A DNA stretch of 64,000 nt, taken from assembly GCF_009455635.1 (NCBI RefSeq), contig NZ_QPER01000001.1, positions 2,046,001-2,110,000 on the forward strand. Reading direction: 5' to 3'. The translations under genes and the position numbers were made by a program. Source of the stretch: Paraburkholderia agricolaris. GTDB lineage: Bacteria; Pseudomonadota; Gammaproteobacteria; Burkholderiales; Burkholderiaceae. Positions 45,030 to 53,779 of the stretch are shown here, one piece after another (the first letter of the stretch is position 1; every line of letters starts with the position of its first letter). The notes under the pieces are model-generated. The model did no database searches. It was not told the origin of the DNA and saw nothing but the letters and a program-made list of their open reading frames with translations.

Positions 45030-46310
45030 ATGGCAGCGCATTCATTGACAGCATACCAATGGGTCCTGTTATTCGGCTGCGCGTCGGCGTCGCTTTATGC
45101 GATGCTGGCAGCGGTGGCGATGCCGTTTTTTGCCGCGCGCCGCGGACGAACGGCGAGAGCGGCGGCGGCTGCGAGCGCCGCCTCCAGGGCCGCGGATGTT
45201 TTAACTCCCTTTGCCGGTGTCGGCGTCAGCGTTCTTAAGCCGCTGTGCGGCGCCGAGCCGCGTCTGTACGAAAATCTCAGAACCTTTTGCGACCAGCGTC
45301 ACGGGAATTTCCAGCTCGTGCTGGGCGTGTCTTCGCCGGACGATCCGGCCATTGCCGTGGTGCGCCGTTTGCAGGCCGCGTACCCGGGGCACGATATCGA
45401 GCTTGCGGTCGATACGCGTGTGCACGGCAGCAATCTCAAGGTCAGCAATCTGATCAACATGGCGGAGCGGGCGCGCCATGAGTTGATTGTGATTGCCGAT
45501 AGCGACATCGCGGTCGAAGCCGATTATCTCGACAGCGTGGCCGCGCCGCTGGCCGATCCACGCGTGGGGGTCGTGACCTGTCTCTACGTGGCGCAGGGCG
45601 TCGGCGGTTTCTGGCCGCGAGTCGGTGCGTTGTTCATCAACGAGTGGTTTGCTCCGTCTGTGCGTGTCGCGCATGCGGTCGGCTCGCGCCGCTTCGGTTT
45701 TGGCGCGACGCTCGCGTTGCGCCGCGCAACGCTTGAGCGTATTGGCGGTTTCGACGCGTTAAAAGACTGTCTCGCGGATGATTACTGGCTCGCTGAACAC
45801 GTGCGGGCACGCGGACTTCGGACGGTGCTGTCGCGTGTGATGGTGGCCACCGATGTCATCGAGCCGACCTTTTCCGCGTTATGGCAGCGTGAGACGCGTT
45901 GGCTGCGTACGATCCGTTCGGTGAACCCGCCTGGTTTTGCGTCGTTGATCATCACGTTCCCGACGCCGTGGCTGCTGGCCGGCGCATGGCTGACCCACAG
46001 CCTTGCGAGCGCGCCGTTCGACGGCGTGCATCTGTGGGCGGCGCTGGCGAGCGGCGCGGGCACGGCGGCGGGGTTTGCCGCGCGCATGCTGCTGCATCTG
46101 CGTTCCGCGCGTCATGAGCGCACCTTCTGGCGCGATCTGCCGCTGGTGCCGTTGCGCGATGTCTTGCTGATGTTCCAGTGGCTCGCGGCCGCGTTTGGCT
46201 CGCATGTGGTGTGGCGCGGCCAACGCGTGCGGGTCGACACCTCCACGTCTACCACGCAACCTGCGGCGTTGCGCGTAATGGATGTCATGGAGACGTCGGA
46301 TGGCGGCTAA
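45030..46310 (+). CDS. hpnI: Hopanoid glycosyltransferase HpnI (GT21)
   Basis: This 426-residue membrane glycosyltransferase has GVSVLKPLCGAEPRLYENLRTFCDQ, the DxD-type IADSDIAVEADYL and RETRWLRTIRSVNPPG. It overlaps hpnK, the deacetylase that acts on its product, so it is the better candidate for the HpnI that attaches N-acetylglucosamine to bacteriohopanetetrol. It has an Ala/Arg-rich insert after the first helix (about residues 38-55) not present in the paralog at 39905. Confidence 0.85.
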   Translation: MAAHSLTAYQWVLLFGCASASLYAMLAAVAMPFFAARRGRTARAAAAASAASRAADVLTPFAGVGVSVLKPLCGAEPRLYENLRTFCDQRHGNFQLVLGVSSPDDPAIAVVRRLQAAYPGHDIELAVDTRVHGSNLKVSNLINMAERARHELIVIADSDIAVEADYLDSVAAPLADPRVGVVTCLYVAQGVGGFWPRVGALFINEWFAPSVRVAHAVGSRRFGFGATLALRRATLERIGGFDALKDCLADDYWLAEHVRARGLRTVLSRVMVATDVIEPTFSALWQRETRWLRTIRSVNPPGFASLIITFPTPWLLAGAWLTHSLASAPFDGVHLWAALASGAGTAAGFAARMLLHLRSARHERTFWRDLPLVPLRDVLLMFQWLAAAFGSHVVWRGQRVRVDTSTSTTQPAALRVMDVMETSDGG

Positions 46311-47124
46311 GCCACGTGGGTTGATCGTCACGGCCGACGATTTCGGCCTGCATCAACGGGTGAATCTGGCGGTCGAGCAGGCGCACCGGCATGGTGTGTT
46401 GACGGCTGCGAGTCTGATGATCGGTGCGCCTGCCGCGGACGATGCGGTGGCGCGTGCTCGCGCGCTCCCGGGGTTGCGGGTTGGCCTGCATCTGGTGCTG
46501 GCTGACGGCGACGCCGTCACGCCGCGCGACGGGATTGCCGCGCTGGTTGACGAGCATGGCCGGTTCGGCGACAACATGGTGCGCGACGGGGTGCGGTTTT
46601 TCTTTTTGCCGCACGTTCGCAAACAGTTGGCGCGGGAAATTCGCGCGCAATTCGAGGCGTTTGCGAAGACGGGGTTGATGCTCGATCATGTCAACACGCA
46701 CAAGCATTTTCATTTGCATCCGACGGTGCTGGGTTTGATTCTGGAGATTGGCCGCGAGTACGGGATGCGGGCGATGCGGTTGCCGTTCGAGGTTAGCGCG
46801 CCGGTGTGGTTACGGCCGTGGATTTCGCGGGTGCGGGCGAGGTTGGATCGGGCGGGGATCGTGCACAACGATTATGTAGTTGGGATTGCTGATAGTGGAC
46901 GGATGGATGAGGCGGTGTGGCTCGCTGCGCTTGCCGATTTGCCGCATGGGGTGGGGGAGATTTATTGTCATCCTGCGTTTGCCGGCGATCGGGTTTTGAG
47001 TGATGGGATGCGGGATTATCGGCATGCCGATGAGTTACAGGCGCTTTTGTCGCCTCGGGTTGGTGAGGCGATTCGGGGGTTGGGGGTTCGGGTGGGTGGG
47101 TTTGGGGATGTGTTTAAGGGGTGA
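46300..47124 (+). CDS. hpnK: Hopanoid deacetylase HpnK (YdjC family)
   Basis: This 274-residue protein of the YdjC carbohydrate-deacetylase fold has metal ligands in TADDFGL and HVNTHKHFHLHP and a YCHPA motif. HpnK removes acetyl from N-acetylglucosaminyl-bacteriohopanetetrol before HpnJ acts. ATG 46300, 7 bp after GGAG, lies inside the end of hpnI, so translation is coupled. Codons near the 3' end are unusually G-rich (GTGGGGGAG, GGTGGGTGG). Confidence 0.9.
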   Translation: MAAKPRGLIVTADDFGLHQRVNLAVEQAHRHGVLTAASLMIGAPAADDAVARARALPGLRVGLHLVLADGDAVTPRDGIAALVDEHGRFGDNMVRDGVRFFFLPHVRKQLAREIRAQFEAFAKTGLMLDHVNTHKHFHLHPTVLGLILEIGREYGMRAMRLPFEVSAPVWLRPWISRVRARLDRAGIVHNDYVVGIADSGRMDEAVWLAALADLPHGVGEIYCHPAFAGDRVLSDGMRDYRHADELQALLSPRVGEAIRGLGVRVGGFGDVFKG

Positions 47125-47156
47125 TTTTTTTGCCTGCTCGGCGGGTTCTGATTTGG

Positions 47157-47250
47157 GTGTTGGTCTTTTGGCCTTTGGCTTTTCCTTGTTTTGTTAGTGG
47201 TCTATTAGCGTTCCCCCTGTGCGGGGGGCACCTACTTTTCTTTGCCTGCC
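47157..47250. repeat. Left arm of a long intergenic repeat
   Basis: This stretch runs from GGTGTTGGTCTTTTGGCC to a core palindrome of the form CTTTTCTTTGC...GCAAAGAAAAG. It occurs inverted at 50534-50632 and again at 62501-62592. It begins soon after the hpnK stop codon. Elements of this kind are abundant between genes in Paraburkholderia; the arms could act as transcript ends. Confidence 0.8.
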
Positions 47251-47269
47251 GCAAAGAAAAGTAGGCAAA

Positions 47270-47735
47270 AGAAAGCGGCTCACCCCGCTAGCTCATAAGC
47301 GGGTCCCCTGGCTTGGAGGGGGTAGTGGTGCATCTGGAATCTGTCGCCTCGCACATTCGGCGTTAGTGACAAGGCAGTCATACCTCCGGCGACGCTGCGC
47401 GCGCCGATACCCTGCTCATAAAACCGCCCCTGCGTTTCGCACACACATCTCGCGCGGCGTAAGGGCCGGTTGTGCTCGGAACCGCTATCATCGGCATCAT
47501 TTCATTCGAAGTACGAACGTTTAACAGCCAGCAACCCGGCTTGCTCACTGCGCGAAACAGACCCGCTGGTTTCCCAGGCAAACCCGTCCGCGACGCACGC
47601 AGTGCGGAGTGGGAGCTGATGAGTCCTTTGTCAACGGCGCGGAGTGTGCGGGAACACAGATTCCAGATGCACCACTACCGCTACTGTGCGGGGGACCCGC
47701 TTAAGAATTAGCGGTTTGAGCCGCTTTCTTTTGCC
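47270..47735. repeat. Interior of the intergenic repeat with inverted sub-units
   Basis: A unit containing ATTCCAGATGCACCACTACC appears inverted at about 47270-47410 and direct at about 47600-47735, and again at 61060-61229. Short frames across it (for example 47219-47524) are repeat-derived and not genes. The stretch 47411-47599 between them has no recognised feature. Confidence 0.7.
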
Positions 47736-47737
47736 TA

Positions 47738-48862
47738 GGCGGTTTCAAAATACAAGTGCAACAGCCTCAGTTAGGATGCGTTGCATGGGAAAAATATACG
47801 AACATCTGAGCGTCGAAGAGCGCGGCGTGATCTTTGCGATGAAGATGGAGAATCGCAAATCAAGCGAGATTGCGCTCGCTTTGCAGCGCTCGCGCAGCAC
47901 GATCAGTCGGGAGTTGAGGCGCAATAACTGGAAGCCGAAGCACGAACGCGGCGCACTGGGCAGGCCGCCGGTTGCGGGTGGATACAATGCAACATCGGCC
48001 GGGCGCAGGGCTGCACAGCTTCGTCATAAGCCGCGTCGCGAACGCAAGCTACAGCCTGAAGGAGCCCTGTGGGCTGAAGTGCGTCAGCATCTGGACGAGT
48101 GTCACTCGCCCGAACAGATTTCTGCCGAACTCAAACGTACCCATCCAGACGAACCTGCCTTGAATGCCTCACACGAAACCATCTACAACGCCATCTACGC
48201 CATGCCGCGTGGCGAACTCAAGCGCGAGTTGGTGGGTCTGTTAAGACAGGGGCGTAGCACGCGCAAGCCGCGCACGCGAGGCGAAGACCGACGGGGCAAA
48301 CTGGTCGATATGGCTAGCATCCATATCCGGCCTCCGGAGGCCAATGAGCGGCGGATTGCCGGACATTGGGAGGGGGATCTGATCAAGGGTGCGGGCAACC
48401 GTTCGGCAGTGGGCACACTGATCGATCGCAGCACGCTGTTCGTGATGCTGGTGAAGATGGAGGACAGCACCGCCGAAGCCGCGCTCAAGGCGTACAGTGC
48501 GGCGTTTGCGCCGCTCGATCCGGATTTGCTGAAGACCCTGACTTACGATCAGGGCAAGGAAATGGCGCTACACAAGAAGCTGGCCGAAACAACCGGTATC
48601 AAGGTGTATTTCTGTGATCCGCATAGTCCCTGGCAACGCGGTATCTGCGAGAACACCAATGGGTTGCTGCGCCAGTTCCTGCCGAAGGGCGTGGACCTGT
48701 CAAAGTTCACGCAGCGCGAACTCGATGCCATCGCGCTGAACCTGAATCGGCGACCTCGCAAAACACTCGGCTGGCGCCGGCCCGGCGAGGTCTTCATTGA
48801 TAACTGCGCCAGACAGGGAATTGTTATCGACCCGGCTGTTGCACTTGGTATTTGAAACCGCC
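47738..48862 (+). mobile_element. IS30-family insertion sequence
   Basis: The element is 1125 bp with 25-bp terminal inverted repeats (47738-47762 and 48838-48862; outer ends GGCGGTTTCAAA), mostly matching. It is flanked by a CTA direct repeat at 47735-47737 and 48863-48865, the 3-bp target duplication typical of IS30. It interrupts the core of the intergenic repeat. Confidence 0.88.
47776..48855 (+). CDS. IS30-family transposase
   Basis: This 359-residue DDE transposase has an N-terminal helix-turn-helix of IS30 type (LSVEERGVIFAMKMENRKSSEIA...RSTISRELRRN) and the catalytic core with Asp in GHWEGDLIKG, a second Asp in LTYDQGKEM and Glu in RGICENTNG. The frame is intact and its stop is inside the right inverted repeat. 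ATG 47776 or 47785 is the start. Confidence 0.9.
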   Translation: MRCMGKIYEHLSVEERGVIFAMKMENRKSSEIALALQRSRSTISRELRRNNWKPKHERGALGRPPVAGGYNATSAGRRAAQLRHKPRRERKLQPEGALWAEVRQHLDECHSPEQISAELKRTHPDEPALNASHETIYNAIYAMPRGELKRELVGLLRQGRSTRKPRTRGEDRRGKLVDMASIHIRPPEANERRIAGHWEGDLIKGAGNRSAVGTLIDRSTLFVMLVKMEDSTAEAALKAYSAAFAPLDPDLLKTLTYDQGKEMALHKKLAETTGIKVYFCDPHSPWQRGICENTNGLLRQFLPKGVDLSKFTQRELDAIALNLNRRPRKTLGWRRPGEVFIDNCARQGIVIDPAVALGI

Positions 48863-48953
48863 CTACTTTTCTTTGCGGCCCCTCCATGTCAGGCTAGTTG
48901 TCGCCTCACTCGAACGATTGATGTAAAGATGGAGGGCGGACAGCGAATGGAAT

Positions 48954-49451
48954 ATGAGACGCTATTCAGCAGAGACGCGGGAATGGGTAGTCAAACAGAT
49001 GATGCCGCCGTTCAATCGTGCGGTCATCGAGCTGGCAGGGGCGACGGGCATCACGACGGTGACACTGCGTGCCTGGCGGCAGAGCGCGAGACAGGCTGGG
49101 GGATTCATGCCGGGCAATGGCAAGACAAGCGATCAATGGTCGAGCGCCGACAAGTTCAGGGTGGTGCTGGAGACGGCATCGCTGAACGAGGTGGAGACCT
49201 CAGAATACTGCCGTAGCAAGGGCATTTATCCGGAGCAGATCCGGCAGTGGCGTCAGGCGTGCGAGCAGGCCAACGTGCCGGAGGCGAAACTCACGGCTGC
49301 CCAGCGCAAGGAAGTGAAGGCTCACCAGAAGCGCATCCGTGAACTGGAGCGCCAGCTCAAGCGCAGCGATGCGGCCCGTGCGGAGGCGGCGGCGTTGCTG
49401 AACCTGCGAAAAAAAGCCGACGCGATCTGGGGCAAGGAAGAGGAAGACTGA
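48954..49451 (+). CDS. IS3-family transposase OrfA
   Basis: This 165-residue DNA-binding protein has two helix-turn-helix segments (about residues 8-45 and 62-102) and a C-terminal coiled coil (KEVKAHQKRIRELERQLKRSDAARAEAAALLN) for multimerisation. It ends just after the slippery site that lets ribosomes move into orfB. Confidence 0.85.
   Translation: MRRYSAETREWVVKQMMPPFNRAVIELAGATGITTVTLRAWRQSARQAGGFMPGNGKTSDQWSSADKFRVVLETASLNEVETSEYCRSKGIYPEQIRQWRQACEQANVPEAKLTAAQRKEVKAHQKRIRELERQLKRSDAARAEAAALLNLRKKADAIWGKEEED
49410..49416 (+). promoter_or_regulatory. Programmed -1 frameshift site (A AAA AAG)
   Basis: A run of seven A followed by G in the orfA frame matches the slippery heptamer of IS3 elements. 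A -1 shift here enters an open frame that runs through the orfB start without a stop, giving an OrfAB fusion transposase. Confidence 0.7.
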
Positions 49452-49477
49452 TCAGCAGCCCGGATCGCGATGAAGCC

Positions 49478-50500
49478 ATGCAGTTGATCGATGAAGCCGT
49501 ACGGCAAGGGGCATGCCGCTCGCGAGCATGCGAGCAGTTGGGGCTCAGCATACGCAGTGTCCAGCGCTGGCGCCTGTTGCCGCATGACGGGCGCACTCAG
49601 GTGAAGCGTGCAGCGCCGCCCAACAGGCTGAGTGAAGCCGAGCGGCAGGCCGTACTCGATGCGGCCAACCGCCCGGGCTACGCGAGCCTGACGCCGCACC
49701 AGATCGTGCCGAAACTGGCCGATGAGGGGGTTTATCTGGCTTCCGAATCGACGTTCTACCGGGTGCTGAAAGCGGCAGGACAGGGCCAGCGCCGGGGCCG
49801 CGCGCGTGCCCCGCAACGACGCACGCTCACGACGCATTGTGCCGATGGTCCGAATCAGGTGTGGTGCTGGGATATCACCTGGATGCCGACCACGGTAAGG
49901 GGCCGGTACTTCTACTGGTACATGATGAAGGACATCTACAGCCGCAAGCTGGTGATGAACGAGGTCTGGGAGCAGGAGTCGGCCGAGCACGCGAGCGTGC
50001 TGCTGGCCAAGGGGTGTCTGCGTGAAGGCGTCGCCGGGCGTCCGCTGGTGCTGCACTCTGATAACGGCAGTGCAATGAAAGGCGCCACCATGCGCGCGGC
50101 GATGATCGATCTGGGTGTGCAGCCTTCGTTCAGCCGGCCGCGTGTGAGCAACGACAACGCTTTTGCCGAATCGCTGTTCCGAACGGCGAAGTACTGTCCG
50201 TTGTGGCCAGAGCAGCCGTTCGACACGCTGGAGGCGGCTCGGCAATGGGTGCAGCGCTTCGTGCAGTGGTACAACGAAGAGCACTGTCACAGCGGTCTGA
50301 AGTATGTCAGCCCGGGCCAACGTCACCGGGGCGAAGCCAGTGACCTGCTGGCCCGACGGCGAGCGCTGTACCGGAGCGCACGCATGCGAAACCCGGCGCG
50401 CTGGTCAGGAGCTATCCGGAACTGGCATCTGGCAGACGCGGTCTATCTGAATCCGGAACGAACCTCGGCCTCGGCCCAAATGTACAGGCAGGCAGCGTAA
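49478..50500 (+). CDS. IS3-family transposase OrfB
   Basis: This 340-residue integrase-like protein has the DDE core: Asp in WCWDITWMP, Asp in LHSDNGSAMKG and Glu in NAFAESLFRTAKY. The frame is intact. It can be read from its own ATG or, more typically, as the C-terminal part of an OrfAB fusion. Confidence 0.88.
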   Translation: MQLIDEAVRQGACRSRACEQLGLSIRSVQRWRLLPHDGRTQVKRAAPPNRLSEAERQAVLDAANRPGYASLTPHQIVPKLADEGVYLASESTFYRVLKAAGQGQRRGRARAPQRRTLTTHCADGPNQVWCWDITWMPTTVRGRYFYWYMMKDIYSRKLVMNEVWEQESAEHASVLLAKGCLREGVAGRPLVLHSDNGSAMKGATMRAAMIDLGVQPSFSRPRVSNDNAFAESLFRTAKYCPLWPEQPFDTLEAARQWVQRFVQWYNEEHCHSGLKYVSPGQRHRGEASDLLARRRALYRSARMRNPARWSGAIRNWHLADAVYLNPERTSASAQMYRQAA

Positions 50501-50533
50501 CGGTTCACGCGACAACTACCTTGACACACACCG

Positions 50534-50632
50534 CGGCAGGCAAAGAAAAGTAGGTGCCCCCCCGCACAGGGGGAACGCTAATAGACCACTAACAAAACAA
50601 GGAAAGGCCAAAGGCCAAAAGACCAACACCAG
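50534..50632. repeat. Right arm of the intergenic repeat
   Basis: This is an inverted copy of 47157-47250, ending about 100 bp before the RND permease stop codon. Together with the left arm it shows that one repeat originally filled the gap between hpnK and the efflux operon before the two IS elements entered. Confidence 0.8.
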
Positions 50633-50728
50633 AACAGACCACGATCACAGCAAGGAAAGGCCAACACCCAAAAACCACACCCAAAACCAAACCAAAACCA
50701 CCTCGCCGAGCAGGCAATCACCACCCCT

Positions 50729-53700
50729 TCAAACACCTCCCTTCTTCATCAACAACTTCAACACCACAGGCAAAAGCAACAACACCAACGGCAACTGCAC
50801 AATCAACCCAGAAATAATGGCAACTGCCAGCGGTTGCTGCATGGCCGACCCTTGCCCAAGGGCAAAAGCAAGCGGCAGCAATGCCAAAATAGCCGCAATA
50901 GTCGTCATGGCAATCGGCCGCAACCGATTCCGCCCCGCCGCGATCAGCGCCTCCTCAAACCGGACACCTTCATCCCGAATCAACCCCTGCAACTCCGATA
51001 CATAAAAAATCGCCACCTCGGTCACGATGCCGATAATCATCGTCATCCCCATCATCGCGGAGATGTTCAACTCGATCCCGGTGACCCATAACCCGATAAA
51101 CACCGCGCCCGCTGCCAGCAACGGCATCGCCATCACCGCTAGCGCAACGCGAAAACGCTCGTACAGAAACAGCAGCAAGCCAAACACCAACGCAATCGCC
51201 GCGCCGAACACCGTCAACAAACCCTTGAAAGCAATCTGCTGCTGCTGGTACAAACCACCCAGTTCGTAATACACGCCAGCAGGCAACAAACTTCCATCGC
51301 TCAACACGCGCTGCACGTCCGCGATCGTCGAGCCCAGATCGCGGCCGTCGATCCGCGCAGTCACCGCCACCATCCGCTTGAGATTGTCGCGGCTGATTTC
51401 CGGTTGGCCCGTCACCGTCACCTGATCGGCAACGCGATTCAGCGCGAACAGATGGCCGTCCGGCGCGCGAATCTGCAACTGCCCCAGTTGCGTATCGGTG
51501 AGCTTCAATGCGCCAGCCACGCGCACCCGCACGCCCACTGTCTTCGGCCCGCTCTGAAACTGCGTCGCAAGGTTGCCCTCCACCATGTCGGACACAGCCT
51601 GCGCAATCGACTGCGGGTCCATTCCCTCCGCCGCCGCAGCCTCCGGCCGGATGTGCAGTTCAAGCGCGTCGCCCGCCGGATTGATGCCATCGTTGACATC
51701 CACCACGCCCTGAATCTTGCCGATTCGCGCGGCCACGTTGCGCGCGGTCGTGTCGAGCGTGGTCTGGTCGTCGGAGTAAATCTTGATCTGGACCGGCTGG
51801 GGCACCGCGGTGAGGTCGCCGATCAGATCCTCCATCAACTGCGCAAGTTCGATATTCACGCCGGGCACCTGCGTCTCGATCTTCGAACGGACTTCTTCCA
51901 TCACCGTTTCAATCGGCTCACGGCCACTCGATTTCAAGCGGATGAAGAAGTCCCCCTTATTGGGTTCGTTCAGATCGCCGCCAAGACCGGCGCCGGTACG
52001 GCGCGAGTAAGTCGCGATGTTCGGATTCGCGCGGATGATGCCCTCGATCTGCTTCATCAGCCGGTCGGTTTCGGTCACGGACGTGCCCGGTTCGGTGTGG
52101 TAGTCGAGCACGAAACCGCCTTCGTCCATGCTCGGCATAAACCCGCTGCCCACTCGCGTGAACGCGAATGCGGCCACCACGATCAGCGGCACCACGCCGA
52201 GCAGCACGAGAGGCGGTCGCGCCGTCACGTGCTCGATCAGAAAGCCGTAGCGCCGGTTCATCCATGAGGCGAAGCGGGTTTCCTTGTGTTCCTCGGCGTC
52301 CTTCGGCGTCAGCCAGCGGTCGCACAGAATCGGCACGGCGAGCCACGTGACGAGAAACGAAATGAACAGCGCGCTTGCCATCGTCACCGAGAGCGCCTTG
52401 AAGAACGCGCCCGTCACCCCCGACAGAAACGCGAGCGGCACGAAAATGATCAGCGTCGCCGCCGACGATCCGGCAAGCGGTCGCGTGAACTCGAGCGCCG
52501 CCGCCATCACGCGGCCATGGAACTTGTGCGCACCGCCTTCACGCATGCGTCGCACGATGTGTTCGATCATCACGATGGCGTCGTCGATCACGAGGCCGAC
52601 CGCGGCAGCCATGCCGCCGAGCGTCATGATGTTGAAGCCCATGCCGAACACGTCGAGCAGCAGGATCGTGGCGGCCATCACGACCGGCACCAGGGCGACC
52701 GCGATCGCCGTGATCTTCCAGTTGCGCAAAAAGGCAAACAGCGTGAACGCAGCCAGCACCACGCCGATCATGATCGCGTCGCGCACGCTGGTCGCCGAGG
52801 CGATCACCAGCTCGCTCTGGTCGTACCAGTTCGACAGGTGCACGCCCGCCGGCATCTGATGCTGGAAATCTGCGAGTTTCGCGCGGATCGCCTTGGCCAT
52901 CGCCACGCTGTTCGCGCCGGGCTGCTGGTAGACGTTGAGCAGCACGGCGTCCTGACCGTCGGCCGTGACGCGCATCCATTGCGGTACGACGCCCTGACGA
53001 ACGGTCGCGATGTCGCCGAGGCGGATTTGCGTCGCGCCATTGCTTGACACCACCACGTTGCGCAGTTCGTCGAGTCGCGTGATCGTGGTGTTGGCAATCA
53101 CGAGATACAACTTGTCGTGATCCTCAATGCGGCCGTTGGCCATCAACACGTTGCTCGCGCCGATCGCTTTCGAGACGTCCGGAAGGGACAGCTTGTAAGC
53201 GGCAAGGCGCGCTGGATCGATCGCGACTTCAAATTCGTCCTGCGCGCCACCCGTCACATCGACACGCGCGACCCCTTCCACTGAAGACAGCAACGGCCGC
53301 ATCTGGAACTGCGCGAGATCGCGCAGCGCCGACAGCGACTGCTGTTTCGATGTCAGGCTATATGCGAGTACCGGGAACACGGTCGGGTCCATGCGCCGGA
53401 CCTGCATCGAGGTGCCCTGCGGGAGCGTCGCGAGAATCTCGCTGATCGCCGACTGAGCCTGCAACGTGGCTTGCGCCATGTCGGTGCCCCAGTCGAAATT
53501 GATCGAGATTTCCGCCGCGCCTCGGCTCGTGGTCGACTCGACGTCGCGCACGTTCGGCACGCGGCGCAGCGCTTCTTCGACCGGCATTGTGACGAGCGTG
53601 GCCATCTGTTCAGCGGGGCGGTCACCCGCGTCCAGCGAGACGACGGCACGCGGAAACGCGACGTTCGGGAACAGCGAGATCGGCAGCCGAAATGCGGTCA

Positions 53701-53779
53701 GCGCGCCCGCGATCGCCAGCAACGCGATCACGAACAGCAGTGAGCGCCGGTGCTTCTGCATCCATTGACCGAAATTCAT
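50729..53779 (-). CDS. RND efflux permease (AcrB/HAE type)
   Basis: This 1016-residue inner-membrane pump subunit has 12 TM helices with two large periplasmic loops. TM4 has the proton-relay pair in GLVIDDAIVMIEH, and the N terminus LPISLFPNVAFPRAVVSLDAG and DPTVFPVLAYSLTS match the family. It exports drugs, dyes or other amphiphiles through its fusion protein and outer-membrane factor. Its start overlaps the fusion-protein stop (ATGA). It is the last gene of the operon. Confidence 0.9.
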   Translation of the reverse strand: MNFGQWMQKHRRSLLFVIALLAIAGALTAFRLPISLFPNVAFPRAVVSLDAGDRPAEQMATLVTMPVEEALRRVPNVRDVESTTSRGAAEISINFDWGTDMAQATLQAQSAISEILATLPQGTSMQVRRMDPTVFPVLAYSLTSKQQSLSALRDLAQFQMRPLLSSVEGVARVDVTGGAQDEFEVAIDPARLAAYKLSLPDVSKAIGASNVLMANGRIEDHDKLYLVIANTTITRLDELRNVVVSSNGATQIRLGDIATVRQGVVPQWMRVTADGQDAVLLNVYQQPGANSVAMAKAIRAKLADFQHQMPAGVHLSNWYDQSELVIASATSVRDAIMIGVVLAAFTLFAFLRNWKITAIAVALVPVVMAATILLLDVFGMGFNIMTLGGMAAAVGLVIDDAIVMIEHIVRRMREGGAHKFHGRVMAAALEFTRPLAGSSAATLIIFVPLAFLSGVTGAFFKALSVTMASALFISFLVTWLAVPILCDRWLTPKDAEEHKETRFASWMNRRYGFLIEHVTARPPLVLLGVVPLIVVAAFAFTRVGSGFMPSMDEGGFVLDYHTEPGTSVTETDRLMKQIEGIIRANPNIATYSRRTGAGLGGDLNEPNKGDFFIRLKSSGREPIETVMEEVRSKIETQVPGVNIELAQLMEDLIGDLTAVPQPVQIKIYSDDQTTLDTTARNVAARIGKIQGVVDVNDGINPAGDALELHIRPEAAAAEGMDPQSIAQAVSDMVEGNLATQFQSGPKTVGVRVRVAGALKLTDTQLGQLQIRAPDGHLFALNRVADQVTVTGQPEISRDNLKRMVAVTARIDGRDLGSTIADVQRVLSDGSLLPAGVYYELGGLYQQQQIAFKGLLTVFGAAIALVFGLLLFLYERFRVALAVMAMPLLAAGAVFIGLWVTGIELNISAMMGMTMIIGIVTEVAIFYVSELQGLIRDEGVRFEEALIAAGRNRLRPIAMTTIAAILALLPLAFALGQGSAMQQPLAVAIISGLIVQLPLVLLLLPVVLKLLMKKGGV

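Larger units (their letters stand above)
48887..50526 (+). mobile_element. IS3-family insertion sequence
   Basis: The element is about 1640 bp with related 18-bp ends (48887-48904, TGTCAGGCTAGTTGTCGC, and its inverted partner at 50509-50526, 16 of 18 matching). It carries overlapping orfA/orfB frames joined by a frameshift signal. No clear target duplication is visible. It starts only 24 bp after the IS30 element and lies in the same repeat core. Confidence 0.82.

Noticed and set aside
47219..47524. 101-codon frame in the first intergenic repeat
   Set aside because: It encodes a repeat-derived sequence (SALVTRQSYLRRRCAR) that reappears at 60883-61152 on the opposite strand. Such frames arise from the repeat and are not conserved as proteins.
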